From: Sympetrum striolatum
Lineage: Eukaryota > Arthropoda > Insecta > Odonata > Libellulidae
Direction: 5' to 3'
Assembly: GCA_947579665.1 (NCBI GenBank)
Contig: OX388350.1
Coordinates: 28,367,393-28,431,392, forward strand
Length of the DNA stretch: 64,000 nucleotides
In this document: one piece after another, positions 1-10,976 of the stretch
How the letters are laid out: each line of letters starts with the position of its first letter
How positions within the stretch are numbered: position 1 is the first letter of the stretch
Notes under the pieces: generated by a model
Databases searched by the model: none
What the model saw: the letters and a program-made list of their open reading frames with translations, nothing else
Told to the model about the DNA's origin: nothing
Translations under genes and position numbers: made by a program

Positions 1-706
1 GGGGGCAAAAATAAATATGAGGGAGAAAGATGAAAGGACGAAACTCGAGACAACTAAGTAAGCTAAAGAGCAAGATTAATGAATGGACGAAAGGAGTGAA
101 TTAATGGGGGAAAACAGTTCAAGGGAAGGGTTATGGAATAAGGGAGAATTGAAAAGTGTTGGGATTCGATTGAAGATTGATCTTTGAGAGATTGAAAGCC
201 TGAAACGAGGTACGTGAAGGAGGTTAGAAGGGCGGGAAGGGACGCGAAGGGAGAAGCAAAGGAGGATGTCAGTAGATCTGCAACGGCCGTTAAAGATTGC
301 GTGAAGAAATTTTAAATCAAATGATTTGCGACGATGAGGAAGAGAAGAAATGTCGAGAGAGGAAAGGATTTGATCAAGAGAACAGTTGTAAAAGTGGGGC
401 ACTCGCAGACGAACAATTGAGGTGAGGAAGTTTAAGGGACGGTTAAGGCTTTTGAGGTTGGAAGGGGTAGCAGATTGCCATATTGGGATGCAGTAGTCCA
501 TTATGGGGCTAACACAACCAGTAAAGATAGACTTTAGAGCAAAAGGGTCGGTAATTTCTGTGAATCGGGAAAGCATTCCAATCAGTGACATACACCTTGA
601 AGTGACCCAGCTAACATCTTCACGGAATGTCAATTTGCTGTCGAAAATCACTCCAAGGTCTTTGTGAGAAGAAACGGTATTAATATCTAATGGTATGGCA
701 TAAAAA
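1..706 (-). pseudogene. 3' end of a CR1/Jockey-group LINE reverse transcriptase (5' truncated, runs off window)
   Basis: The minus strand reads open from about 706 down to 76 and encodes the end of a non-LTR retrotransposon ORF2. The thumb entry motif HKDLGVIFDSKLTF, then YCIPIWQSA and a C-terminal tail with SLPHRRKSFDLKFLHAIFNG, are typical of CR1/L2/Jockey-group reverse transcriptases after the catalytic FADD box. An in-frame stop lies just upstream at about 703, and no catalytic palm motifs are seen, so this is a 5'-truncated copy. Bases 1-75 would be its 3' UTR. Exact clade is uncertain. Confidence 0.75.
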
Positions 707-1526
707 TATCTATGGTTTTACATCATCATTACCAAATATCTCAATGAAAGGGATATAAATATTGACTTATAATGTAATTGGTGAGTAGGGCCAAGGCCCA
801 GTAGGACTGATGAAAAATTTCTTTACACAAAAGTGAATTTGATTTCTATAGATCCAAGGTCGAAAGTAAGACATTTTCAAGGGATGAAAAGTGATCGTGA
901 GGGACTATTATTTATTTGATCGTTTAAAGAGATGTGAATGAGTGAAAAGAATATAATGTGAGTAATTGCGCTGAACTTACGGGTGCCCGTAAAGGCGTCA
1001 CAGAAGTGGTGTTTTCACGTCCCCTTCCACGGATTTTAAGCTTCGAAGTTTTCACTATCCATCCCTCCGAATTGTTATCAGATAAGACGTCCATCCTGGA
1101 ACAGGTATCTCCTCCTTAGAACAATTCTAACTGCGGACCCTTTGCATGCGAGTCTTCGAGTTGTCTCTCCCGTCTCTCCATCCTCACACCCGGCGGGTCT
1201 TGATATATTTCATCGTGCAACATTGTGGCAATCTTGGACTCGCGGTATCGGTTACAAAATTGCAAGCTTCGCAACTTCTCGACGCTTGGCTGTGCGCCGT
1301 TCCAAAGCAAGTAATTTACTCAGATTTCACTATAAAATGTCTCGAATGCAAGTAAAAACTTAAAGATGCCCTTCCTAACATGCATAGAGTTGAACAAAAA
1401 TTTACTCAACTCTATATTTCTTCAAATATTATATTCTGTAGGACAAGATCTCGGATTTTCGAAATTAAAGTAATTTGAAGTAAGTAATCATTCGTTGACC
1501 ATTTTTCATGATTACGTTGAAAATTA
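707..1526. other. Intergenic, no gene recognised
   Basis: AT-rich sequence with only short, overlapping open frames on both strands (for example around 1116-1363). None resembles a known protein and no repeat structure stands out. Confidence 0.5.
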
Positions 1527-1967
1527 GGTGCGCGGTAAAAATGTCACAGGTAAAAATGCCACGGTAAAAATGCCGCACTTTTTGATAGGTAAAAATGCCA
1601 CGGTAAATTTGCTACACTGGAATTCTGTTGGTGGTAAAAATGTCACAGCAAAATTTTCATAATTATTAGATCGCATAGCGGCATTGTTTTCCACTTGGCA
1701 CTTAAAGATAACATTGGCTAAAAGCGGATGGGTTGAGTGGGGTGGGCGGGGTTCCTTTAATTAAATAGTATAAAATTGTTGTCACAATCTCTGCACTTAA
1801 AGATAACTTTGGCTAAAAGCGGATGGGTTGAGTTGGGTGGCGGGGTTCTTTTAATTAAATCATATTTAATAAAATCAATTGAAGAAGCCTTAACAATGTG
1901 GAATTCCATACTAGGAATAGAAATAAAAAACACCGTGTCGAAAATTCCACTTAAGTTTTTAATGTAC

Positions 1968-1999
1968 GACCGGTTTCAGACAATATTGTCCATCATCAG
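1968..1999 (-). ncRNA. Hammerhead-ribozyme-like core (left arm)
   Basis: On the minus strand CTGATGA lies at 1999-1993, GAAAC at 1977-1973 and ACCGGTC follows to 1968. Stem II would be GGACA/TGTCT with an ATAT loop. This is the mirror copy of the core at 2011-2042. Confidence 0.45.
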
Positions 2000-2010
2000 G
2001 CGAATCAGGC

Positions 2011-2042
2011 CTGATGATGGACAGAATTGTCTGAAACCGGTC
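2011..2042 (+). ncRNA. Hammerhead-ribozyme-like core (right arm)
   Basis: CTGATGA at 2011-2017 is followed by a stem II candidate (GGACA 2019-2023 with TGTCT 2028-2032, loop GAAT), then GAAAC at 2033-2037 and the self-complementary ACCGGT at 2036-2041. A GTC cleavage triplet ends at 2042. This order matches the type of hammerhead with very short stem III found in Penelope-like elements, which tends to work as a dimer. A base (2018) is bulged next to the core, and stem I is not visible because the other arm replaces its 5' strand. Activity is doubtful for this copy. Confidence 0.5.
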
Positions 2043-2277
2043 GTACATTAAAAACTTAAGTGGATTTTTCGACACAGTGTTTTTTATTTCTATTCTTAAA
2101 TCATATTTAATTGTTGTCACAGTCTCTGCACTTAAAGATAACTTTGGCTAAATACCGATAAGTTGAGTTGGGTGACATATTTGTCCGTGGCATTTTTACC
2201 GTGGCATTTTTACCCGTGACATTTTTACCAGTGGCATTTTTACCGTGGCATTTTTACTTGTGACATTTTTACCTGGA

Positions 2278-2750
2278 TTCGTAAATATGCCACGATAAAA
2301 ATACCAAACTTTTTATAAGTACAAATACCACGGTAAATATGCCACATTGGAATTCTGTGGGTGGTAAAATTCCACAGTAGAATTTTCCCGGGGGAACAAG
2401 CTTTTTGAGAATGTTTAAGACCAATTTATCAATAGCTCAGATTGTTGTTGTTACTCCTGCATAGAATGCAATAATAATGTTATATGTCAATCGTCTTTAC
2501 GCTATAATACACCATTTTGATGACGTTTAAAGCCATATTGGCAATGGCTCATTCAATAATTATTGTTGTAGTTACTCCTGTACAGGATGGAATAAGCTTT
2601 TATATCTCAATCATCTTTACTCAATAATACAACTATTCACCATTTTGGCAATATTTATAACCGTTTTGACAACGTCATGGCTATCACTCGCGGCGTAATT
2701 TATTACTATTGGCTAGAATGAAATAAACTTTTCTGTATTTTAATAATTTT
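2278..2750 (-). mobile_element. Truncated second copy (A2) of the 14-base-motif element
   Basis: Directly after element A the sequence resumes with degenerate GTAAATATGCCAC units (2279-2375), then matches the inverse of 25310-25480 (for example CGTCTTTACGCTATAATACACCATTTTGA). A block of about 120 bases containing GTTACTCC..TCAATCRTCTTTAC is repeated two to three times between 2440 and 2700. The far end is lost. Confidence 0.5.
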
Positions 2751-3521
2751 TACGCCCAAAAACAATTAGGCTCTACCCGCATCAGAGGTAAAAGGGAGAT
2801 GAGGATAGATATGAACCTCCTTGAATTTGCTTTTTGCAAGATTACCTGACGCAGCGAATGAAAATAGTTTAAGTGGCGGAAGGAGAGGAGGGGGTATGAG
2901 ATGCACATTTAAATGGTTGTGTGATGGGCAACACACCTCTCGTGTCGTCGTTTCATATTTCTTGAACGGCATGGTTTGGCGAAGACCCAGCTTTATTAGT
3001 TGGATGTTGTTCCTAATTTGGTCTGAACGATATTACATAGTCTCTTCTGTAGAGTCTAGTTTAATTCTGTTGTAAAACTGTAATCCTGTCTTGTTAAAAC
3101 GACGAATTTCTTCAGCCTTCACTTCATGGAACCTTCTAACATTCTAAACGTCAGAGTTCGAGAGTCATCTGAACGGTAAATACAAAGAATAAAGTCGATG
3201 TGATTCGTGAGTCATCTATGAGAATCTAAAGCCAATACAAGATTACGATATACTGTATCATTGTATACAATGTCGCTTCGAAGAGAAGGGATGAAAGGTG
3301 TCATCAATCGCTCTCCCCTAACTAAAACGCTCATTCATTCGATCAAGTAACCATGGAAGATATAGCTGTGCCACCATATCTCTGAGTAACAAGTCATCGC
3401 CTCCATACAAGGATATTTCGTATTTAAGCAGAAATTAGTTTTACGATTTCTTCCACGGAAGTCATCAAAGGTAATAAACGTAGATCAAAAGTTTGCTACA
3501 ATGTGCCGTATGCGTAAAAAG
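2751..3521. other. Intergenic, no gene recognised
   Basis: No convincing coding region, repeat or RNA gene; two antiparallel short frames around 2766-3075 have no recognisable content. Confidence 0.5.
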
Positions 3522-3644
3522 AAGCATTTGCTCAAAAGTAAAAGGTAGAAGTAAAAGTAAATGCTCTAAGCAAAACGTAGAAGTAAAAACAAAACTTTCT
3601 CTTAATATGCATAATCATTTGCTTTTACTTTCAAGCAAATGCTT
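3522..3644. repeat. Short inverted-repeat element (MITE-like hairpin)
   Basis: The 23-base arm at 3522-3544 (AAGCATTTGCTCAAAAGTAA...) is repeated inverted at 3622-3644 with two mismatches. The A-rich spacer holds further AGTAAAAG units. It looks like a small foldback element; no target duplication was identified. Confidence 0.5.
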
Positions 3645-4885
3645 CAAATTATGAGTAAAAGGTCGACTTGTTTCCATGGAAATGAAGGAATCAGCTCTAG
3701 CCGCCACACGGAGAACATTAACTTCTTCAAATGAAACGTAAATCGGTTGGTTGTTAACGAGTTTTCATTAATTTTCTAATTAATAAAATTATTATAATCG
3801 AGTGAAAGAGTGGTAGAGAACTCCCATGTGAAGAGTCTGTAAGAATGGTCTGTAAGAAACTTGGCGGTGCATTTTATCCGAAATAATTGGGAATATACCG
3901 TTCGCGATTAATTGCGTTCAAGTTATAAGGGCTTATACCTATTTGTCCTCCTTGGTCCGAGGATCTGATACAAAGGGAGAAATATTTTTCTTATTTATCC
4001 AAAGCTGGTCTTTCATAGAGGAGATCAGTAAGGATTCATACATGCTCGATAATATAGAATTTTGATTATGAATTTATGGTGTAAGATAAAAACATGCAAA
4101 AAGGAGGGGTTGAAAACAAGTAATTTTTGAAGATCGATTTTTAATAGGAATATAAATCCCTTTTAAGAAGTTATGTTCTACTAAATGCTTTGCGTATTAC
4201 CGTATATTTTCGAATCTTCCTTTAGTTTTGTGCATCCAAAATCAAGTTTGTCCTAGATTCACCATCTAAAATTGCATTAACGTAAACCTTGCATAACTTT
4301 TAAAGATTATATTCAGTTTTAACGAATGTATTTTTTGTAAGCATTCATTTTAACGCTTGCATTGCCCTCACCGGTATCCCGATCGGATACGATAACCATT
4401 AGTTAATAAACCATTACTGTATCATAATACCATTAAGTATAAATACCACTTAAATATTATTATTTAGTAAATAAATATCGACCCAATCGACTTGTTTCGC
4501 TTTATACCACGATAAATATCACGCGTCTTATAATACTGCCAAATTTCGCAATTTAAATATCGTGTTCAAAAATGAAACACAAACATTTTGGAACATGGAA
4601 GGAAATATGGGTGGCCTTTCAAAGTTTTTAGAGCGGCAACATTTTTTTAGAACTTCAGATGTATTCATACATCAAATTTCGGCTTGAATTACATTCAATT
4701 GCGAATATCAGTGGTGTTTATGGAAGATAACAATCGTCCTCTAGTGAGGATGTGCTGCCAATATAGAGTTTGAGTGCTTAAGATTCATTGGAACCAAATG
4801 AAGTTATAGTAAAAGTTCTGTCGCCACAATATTTTTCTTCACTACCTTTGAATATTTGCAAGTACAAATTTTAATAAAATTTATT
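3645..4885. other. Intergenic, no gene recognised
   Basis: AT-rich sequence with many stops in all frames. Nothing recognisable was found. Confidence 0.5.
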
Positions 4886-5035
4886 TTTATGACATTTACG
4901 TCCCTGGGACATTTGCGTCCCGCTGACAAGTGCGTCCCTCGACTAGGAAACTTGCTTACCGGACATTTGCGTCCTTAGGAATTTTACAACCAGGAAAAAT
5001 GTCCCTAGCACATTTGCAACAACTGGAAATTTGCA
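4886..5035. repeat. Array of a third short motif, GGACATTTGCGTCCC
   Basis: About eight degenerate copies of a 14-20-base unit (GACATTTACGTCCCTGG, GACATTTGCGTCCCGC, GACAAGTGCGTCCC, GGACATTTGCGTCC, ATGTCCCTAGCACATTTGC) lie end to end. The unit is an imperfect palindrome with GG/CC ends and an AT core, like the motifs forming the ends of the elements at 1527, 22198 and 26265. A partner array was not found in the window, so this may be a solo end. Confidence 0.5.
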
Positions 5036-5482
5036 CCGTGTATGCAATTATTTCTTGAAAATAACAAGATCTTGTCATAAAATTTTGAACTATTTACCCT
5101 ATATTTTTTTTGCTGACCTTAATTTAATCAGGCAATTTCGATTTTTAAACAAATATGTAAATTATATGTGTAAAAATATAACATAAATACGCTTTTAAAC
5201 ATTTTATACAATATTCATAATATATTTTTAAATCGAGAAAATTTCTATTAATTATATAAGGAACCGACATTTGCATATTTTTTATTGCTTCGTCATTATA
5301 TTTTTGAAAATTCAAGGAAAGCGAAGATAAACTATTACTAATAATTAACTTTTATCAGCGGCGAATCATTACCGAAATTCTAACAATGTTCTAAAAACTG
5401 TCTCTGGCTAGAAATATTTCCGACGTACTAGAAATAGCACGTAAAAACCAGATAAAACGCAACTTTGATGCTCGGTCTCTTG
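5036..5482. other. AT-rich intergenic stretch
   Basis: No coding frames or recognisable repeats seen. Confidence 0.45.
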
Positions 5483-5735
5483 GGTTCGGGGTCCAAAGGC
5501 CCCGAAGTCACAATGTTTCCCATAAGAGTTCTTGGAAATTTTTGAGGCACACACCGGATATTTAGAGAGTTAAAATATGAGGGATTGCTGGAAGTCGTGG
5601 ATTTCCAAAGAAAACTACAAAGTCATCCTAGCAAATTATTCTAAACTCGAAGCTAGGTCAGGGTAAATATTCTACTATTGAAACTGCATTGCAGAGATTT
5701 TAAAGATTTTTTTGAATACCTTCCCCAAACTAAAA
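5483..5735 (+). repeat. Two units of a ~165-bp GGTTCGA-box repeat
   Basis: GGGTTCGGGGTCCAAAGGCC at 5482-5501 and ACTCGAAGCTAGGTCAGGG near 5645 are about 162 bases apart. The stretch TTTTTGAGGCAC...AACTACAAAGTCATCC...GGGTAAATATTCT matches 24130-24240 closely. The same family forms longer arrays at 17.4-18.4 kb and 24.1-24.9 kb. Confidence 0.5.
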
Positions 5736-5739
5736 CTTC

Positions 5740-6665
5740 CCACCCTACACCCCACCCACACCCATTACTTTCTCTGCCCCGCCCACTCCCGTCCCTCCCT
5801 CTACACCGCACAATCCCATCCCTCCCTCTACCCCACCATCTCCAATCCCTCCCCTGTCCCAGACTCACCCATCCCTCCCTCAACCCCATCATCTCCCATC
5901 CCTCCCTCTACCCCACCCTCTCCTTTTTCCTCCCTCTACCGCAACCTCTCTCATCACTCCCTCTACATCAAGCTATCCTACCCTTCCCTCTAACTCTCCC
6001 AACCAATCCATCCCAATTCCTACGCCCATCCCTCCCTCCAACCCACCCACCGCATCCCTCCCTCTAACTACTAGCATCCCTCCCTCTACCTACACCCATT
6101 CCTCCCTCTACCTACTCCAATCACTCCCTGTACCCCACACCCATCCCTCCCTCTAACCGACGCAACCCATCCCTCCCCCTAACGCACCCATCCCATCCAT
6201 CCCCCAACCCTCCTTCTCCCCTCCCTCCCTCTAACTCACCCACCCCATCCCTCCCTCTACCTACTCCCATCCCTCCCTGTACCCCACACACAACTCCCCC
6301 TAACCCACCACTCCCCCACACCACCCTCTCCAATCCCTCCCTCTAACCACTCGCATCCCATCCTCTACCTACACCCATCCCTTACTCTACCTACTCCCAT
6401 CCTTCCCTCTAACCCAAGCAACCCATCCCTCCCCCAACCCGCCCTCTCCCATCCCTCTCTCTACCCCAGCCACATCATCCCTTCCTTTATCCCACCCACT
6501 CCGGTCCCTCCTCTACCTTACTGACTCCCGTTACTCCCTCTACCCAACCCACTCATTTCGAACCCTCTACCCCGCCCACCCTATCCCTCTTCCTAACCCA
6601 ACCTCTCCCAAACGTCCCGCCCGATGCCGCCCAACACCCACTCCATTCCACCCCTCTCCCAATCA
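5740..6665. repeat. C/T-rich minisatellite (CCCATCCCTCCCTCTA units)
   Basis: About 925 bases on the + strand are nearly all pyrimidine plus A, built from degenerate 14-18-base units of the form ACCCCACCCATCCCTCCCTCT. Several open frames on both strands here (for example 5678-6067) are low-complexity by-products. Such strand asymmetry can favour triplex or, on the G-rich strand, quadruplex structure. Confidence 0.9.
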
Positions 6666-6691
6666 ATCACTTCCTTCTCTTTTTCTCCCAT

Positions 6692-7597
6692 AACCATCTT
6701 CCATCTACTACCTTAACTCTTTCTTCCCAAGTGGACATTAGGATAAAATACGAGGAATCAAATGAAAAGGTACAGAATATATCAGTTATTCCCGCCTTAC
6801 ATATCATAATAAATCTATAAATTCTGCAATAGTTAGTTTGACTAAGGGCGCAAAGTCTTTTATAGCCATAGTTTATATATTTCGAGTCATGGTACATTAC
6901 ACAAGTTCCGGCCTCACAAATTATTATACTAAAAGAACTTCAAGATGAAATTTAACTTAGCACGAGGAAGCGTGCGCTTTAAACCCAAAGTTGAACAAGG
7001 AGTGAAAAATGTCACAATTTTTCACTCCTTGTTCAACTTTGATTTATTATACTATACATTATTGAAAATATATATTTGCTCGAAAGAAAAATTATGTATT
7101 TCACTTCATTTTCATCTTCCGGAGTAAAGTGATGCTTTAGGGGTTCGCCCTCCGGTACTGCACCCGCTTCGCAGTCTGGGGTTGTTGTCTTGCAGTACAG
7201 TACAGTAACCATCTCCCATATACTACCTTACCTTCTTCGAAATGAGACATCAGGAAAAGTACGGGCAATCCAATGAAACGGCACAGATATATAAATTATA
7301 CACAGCCCAGCCTTACAAATCATAATAAATCTATACATTCAGCAATAATTAGTTTGGCTAAGGGCGCAAAGTTAATTATATTATATTTATTTCAAATCAT
7401 AGTACATTATACAAGATCCGGCCTTACAAATTTTTATACTATTCATAATTGAAAATATATTTTGGCTGAGAAGGAAAAGAATGAATCTCAATTGATATTC
7501 AACTTCCGGGGTAATGTGATGCTTTAGGGGTTCGCCCTCGGGTTCTCCATCCGCTTCGCAATCCAGGGGTTCTTGTCTGGTAGTACGGTACAGTGCA
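6692..7597. repeat. Degenerate tandem duplication of a ~390-bp unit
   Basis: Unit 1 (6692-7207) and unit 2 (7208-7597) share the order ACCATCT..CATHTACTACCTTA, CATAATAAATCTATA, AAGGGCGCAAAGT, CCGGCCTYACAAATT, GTGATGCTTTAGGGGTTCGCCCTC and a terminal GTACRGTACAGT. Unit 1 is longer because of the insertion at 6932-7043. Confidence 0.75.
6932..7043. mobile_element. 112-bp insertion with a perfect 23-bp hairpin
   Basis: Flanking 11-base direct repeats TTATTATACTA lie at 6921-6931 and 7044-7054, and unit 2 of the surrounding duplication has only one copy of this sequence, so this is an insertion. It contains a perfect inverted repeat: arm 6987-7009 (AAAGTTGAACAAGGAGTGAA...) and arm 7018-7040, loop of 8 bases. 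The left part (6932-6986) holds a smaller GCACG..CGTGC fold. No coding capacity. Transposon class is unknown. Confidence 0.7.
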
Positions 7598-10500
7598 GGC
7601 ATAATCCTACTTTGGAGAGTCCGGATATTTCGGTGAGGAATGCGGAGACGCTAGAAGAGGAGGGCCAGTGTCGCAGATGCCGAATGCCAGGACCTCATCT
7701 CTTTCCCACACGCGGTGTGCAACTTCCCTCTTCTTCTTTCGATTGGCCGCCGAAGGTGTTCTACTGGTTTTCGACGGGCATCTTGAGGTGCTCGATATGT
7801 AATGAAGATTGAGGAAATGAACCTTAAAATGGTAGATCCTATCTAAATATTATGTATGAATAGTAAATATAAGCATAAATCCAAGGAAAACAATATTATT
7901 AGTACCTAATCTTTATCATTATATAAACAGAAGTAGATCGCAACTATAAATTTCCATTAAACTCACATGTCATATGGAATATCCAATTTCATCTCAATTC
8001 CAGGAGACGTTTGCAACTATGTCCGAAAATGATATCTTAAGGGTAAATTTGTCTGAATTAGTAATCTAGTTACTTATAAACAATAATTTGAACTGATTAG
8101 ACTGCCCCACAAAAGAAGACATTTATGGTTACAGACGACATTACTAATTGAAGGTGGCTATACGAAAGTGATTCTAATTTGACCGTCGGCAGATTAAAAT
8201 GTTCATATCACTAAATAGTAGAATCAGGAAAATTAATATAGAGCTCTTACTTTGATTAGAAAAGTAAAAGACCTCCTTGAACTGTTAAGACATGAGCAAA
8301 GTATTCAAGGTCTCTAGAAACCTATTACGGCTATTACGAAAATATTGAGGAAACTATTTCTCTATCTTGAGAATAACATTACAGAGAAAGTAAACCAAAG
8401 GAAAGCAAATTAGCGGTTGGCGTTGCAGATATCTGACGGTATGCATGAATATACTTTCACTTCTTTTAAGATAAGATGGGAATGCTATCGTGTTTGTTTT
8501 TGGAACACAAATCAAGCAAATAAGCTAAAGGAGGAGGAACGAAAAACGAAATTGAATCAACTATGACTTCGGAATCGTTAAGTCGAAACAAGGTTGTAAG
8601 CATCCAATGTAAATGGGACAATAGCGTTTTAAAGAAAGAATATAATTCGTAAAGTGAAATTGGAATTAATGGAAACGGAATTTCTAAAACATAGAAACAA
8701 TGGCCATGATAAAAGCGCTAATATGCCCAACTAACTCCAGTAAAACTAAGATTTCCTCACTAAACATTGTTCAAGGAGGGAAATAAAGAATTACAGAAAA
8801 GATCCTTGAGGTGCCAGCGAATGGCGCCCACCTGCAAGGCAGAGGCAAATGCCTGACAAATGACTTATGCTCTCAAACTTGGGCAGTCATTTGTGATCCA
8901 AGTGGCTGCTTCTCATAAGCCCAAAATTCGCAAGTCTAAATAAGGAAAATTTATAAACCGATATTGCATATACTATTGTGATATTATTCTTTAAATTTCA
9001 TTATTAAAAAGTTCACAGTAAGAATAGTTTGGAATTTAACTAAAGTTAACATCAATTTCTATATTAACTGTCTTGATTGTAAGTTTAGCATTACTGATAG
9101 ACTAGAATATTGATTTAGAAGTGCCAATTGGTAACTCGGGGGCGAATCGAAAAGCATCTTTAACGATCATTAGAATCTACAAGTATTAATATCTTATTTT
9201 ATAATTATAATCGAGGAAAAAAATTGTGGATTTCAAATACATCATTAAGTAAGTGAGATTCGTCTTCTTCATCTGATGATTAACGACGGGCACTATATAT
9301 ACCTTTTTATTGCTAAATTAATAGGAAACTCAATCGAAAGATAAATATCAAATTTTATAAGAAAGTGGTTTTTACGGAGTCTGTTGATTTAATCGATTAT
9401 AAGTAAACAATTGTTCCTAATGCTACAGTCGTGGTAAGATCACACTGAAATCGACACTTGCATAAAAACTCCATATTCCGACAATAATAGGAAAAAATAT
9501 AAAGCCAATTTAAATGTAATGTATTGATATAATGCACTCATTTAAAGAGTTCATGAATTCAGAACGAATATCTGAATATGATTATTAAATTTGAATAGAT
9601 GACAAAATGCTGACATGGAAATTGGTATTAAATAATTTTGATAAATTAAGTAAATAAGTTTAACATTAACAGAAAATTAAAAACAGTCATCGGTCATGTC
9701 TTTCCTTGTTTGGAATTTTAGAAGCAAAAACTTTAAATTAAAATAACTTTAATTTAAATCATGAAATCACAGTCAGCAAGAGAATACCAATTCTCTTAAT
9801 ATTGCAATTTTAGGTTAAAAACAATTGGTTTTGTAAACCTGAATAATACAAGCTAAACACACAAACATTTTCAGTCGAGGGATAATTTGACCAAATGTGT
9901 CATCATTCTTTTGAATTGAAATGCAATACATTTATAACATCCACATGTATAAGAATGTAGGTACCCGAAAAAGCAAGATCTTTTTCTTTTAATTCCTTTA
10001 TTCCATATGGTAGATTTACAGAACGTCTATACTGCCGCTCACACTGATTATTTTCAACAAATCTTAAATTCAATTAATCACGCACAGTTCTCACTATGAA
10101 AGTGTATTCTCTTTACTTAACTTGGAGATCCAGCATATCGTTGTCCGCTGATCCCCTTCCGTTGACGTTGGTCACTCGCCTTTGTGAAGAGTGAGACATA
10201 CAAAGCCTCATTGAAATTTGAGCAAGTTCACTTTGTTGAAACTGGAAAGAATAGAAAACCCAAAATAATTAATCATTTATAAAGACTATGGTAGTATCAA
10301 GAAGAGAATAATTTTAAAAATAAAATTCCCGGCGACAAAGAAAAATATTGCAATATGCTTCATCGATATGCATTAATGCATATCTATGAAGTTATATAGC
10401 GGTAATCCACTTCGATGTTAATACACAAACCGTACTCATCAACACTTCTAAATACAATATCAGAGTAGGAAAATTTTAATCGAGGGCACAAGGAATAGAA

Positions 10501-10880
10501 ATAAGGATGGTTCTGACATAAGCGAAAAATTAACTTAGTGCAGATCGTATGGAGACGAGAGCACGATACTACGAAACGATGGCAGTTTAAACATCTGAAT
10601 AATTGATAGCAAATAACATTAGAAATACGCAACAAAAAGGTTCAGCTTTACTTGCATAGACCTCAGGAGACCTAGTTATGCTACTGGAGACATTTAGCTG
10701 CATATTTCAATTAATTTGAAACGAGATATTCCACTATAAATACCCCCAGAGATCCCTCATAATATTCCTAATAAAATCAACAAGATAATTAGTAGAAATT
10801 GATTTTTGATTGCTGATGAATTCATGAAATAAAATTCAGCTTACGCATTCGATACTCAAACCGCGAGCCCTCAGATTCAA
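7598..10880. other. 3.3 kb AT-rich intergenic stretch, no gene recognised
   Basis: All frames are stop-rich; the short frames at 7573-7812 and 10384-10635 look non-coding. No terminal repeats, tRNAs or conserved domains were recognised. Confidence 0.5.
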
Positions 10881-10884
10881 CGGG

Positions 10885-10958
10885 TGCTCATGCAGGTCAG
10901 ATAGACCGACCAACTAGGAGGTAGGAGATACTGGTTCGAGCCCAGTGTAATAAGTCAA
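10885..10958 (+). repeat. tRNA-like sequence, probable SINE head or tRNA relic
   Basis: A T-arm-like fold ACTGG-TTCGAGC-CCAGT lies at about 10931-10947 with a perfect 5-bp stem and a consensus B box GGTTCGAGCCC. Upstream GGTCAGATAGACCGACC could be a decayed D-arm/A box. No convincing acceptor stem pairs the two ends, so a functional tRNA is unlikely. Confidence 0.45.
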
Positions 10959-10976
10959 TGGACGGTGAATAATCAG

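Larger units (their letters stand above)
1871..2095. mobile_element. Penelope-like/retrozyme-like hairpin insertion
   Basis: An 86-base arm (1915-2000) is repeated in inverted orientation at 2010-2095 with only a 9-base spacer and a few mismatches. Each arm contains the string GACCGGTTTCAGACAA...TCATCAGG, the signature of Penelope-like element ends that carry hammerhead ribozyme motifs. A 44-base unpaired leader lies at 1871-1914. The perfect 16-bp flanking repeat shows that it inserted as a unit. No protein is encoded. Head-to-head copies are a known outcome of Penelope-like integration; a foldback DNA element is the alternative. Confidence 0.7.
1855..2111. repeat. 16-bp target-site duplication around a Penelope-like insertion
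   Basis: The sequence TTAAATCATATTTAAT occurs exactly at 1855-1870 and again at 2096-2111, flanking the insertion at 1871-2095 inside element A. Confidence 0.85.
1527..2277 (-). mobile_element. Non-autonomous element A with 14-base-motif array termini
   Basis: Both ends are short arrays of the motif GGTAAAAATGCCAC: forward copies at 1534-1650 and inverted copies at 2197-2272. Outer ends read GGTGCGCGGTAAAA and TTTTTACCTGGATTC. The same termini and interior (the repeated box CACTTAAAGATAACTTTGGC) recur in inverted orientation at 25105-25595 and 26265-26765. Without the 241 bases of the Penelope-like insertion and its duplication, this copy is about 510 bp, close to the other two, although it also lacks ~140 bases of interior. 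There is no coding capacity. It is probably a Mutator-like (MULE) derivative because a nearby larger element has the same end design; that assignment is inference. Confidence 0.65.

Noticed and set aside
1527..1650. CRISPR-like short direct repeats (14-15-base units here and at 22204, 26101)
   Set aside because: Units are contiguous or nearly so with no uniform unique spacers, occur as inverted pairs, and the genome is eukaryotic.
5678..6067. Pro/Ser-rich open frames in the C/T-rich tract
   Set aside because: They follow directly from the minisatellite composition, overlap in several frames on both strands, and have no conserved content.
10885..10958. Functional tRNA gene
   Set aside because: A good T-arm but no matching acceptor stem and a poor D-arm, so only a tRNA-like relic is reported.
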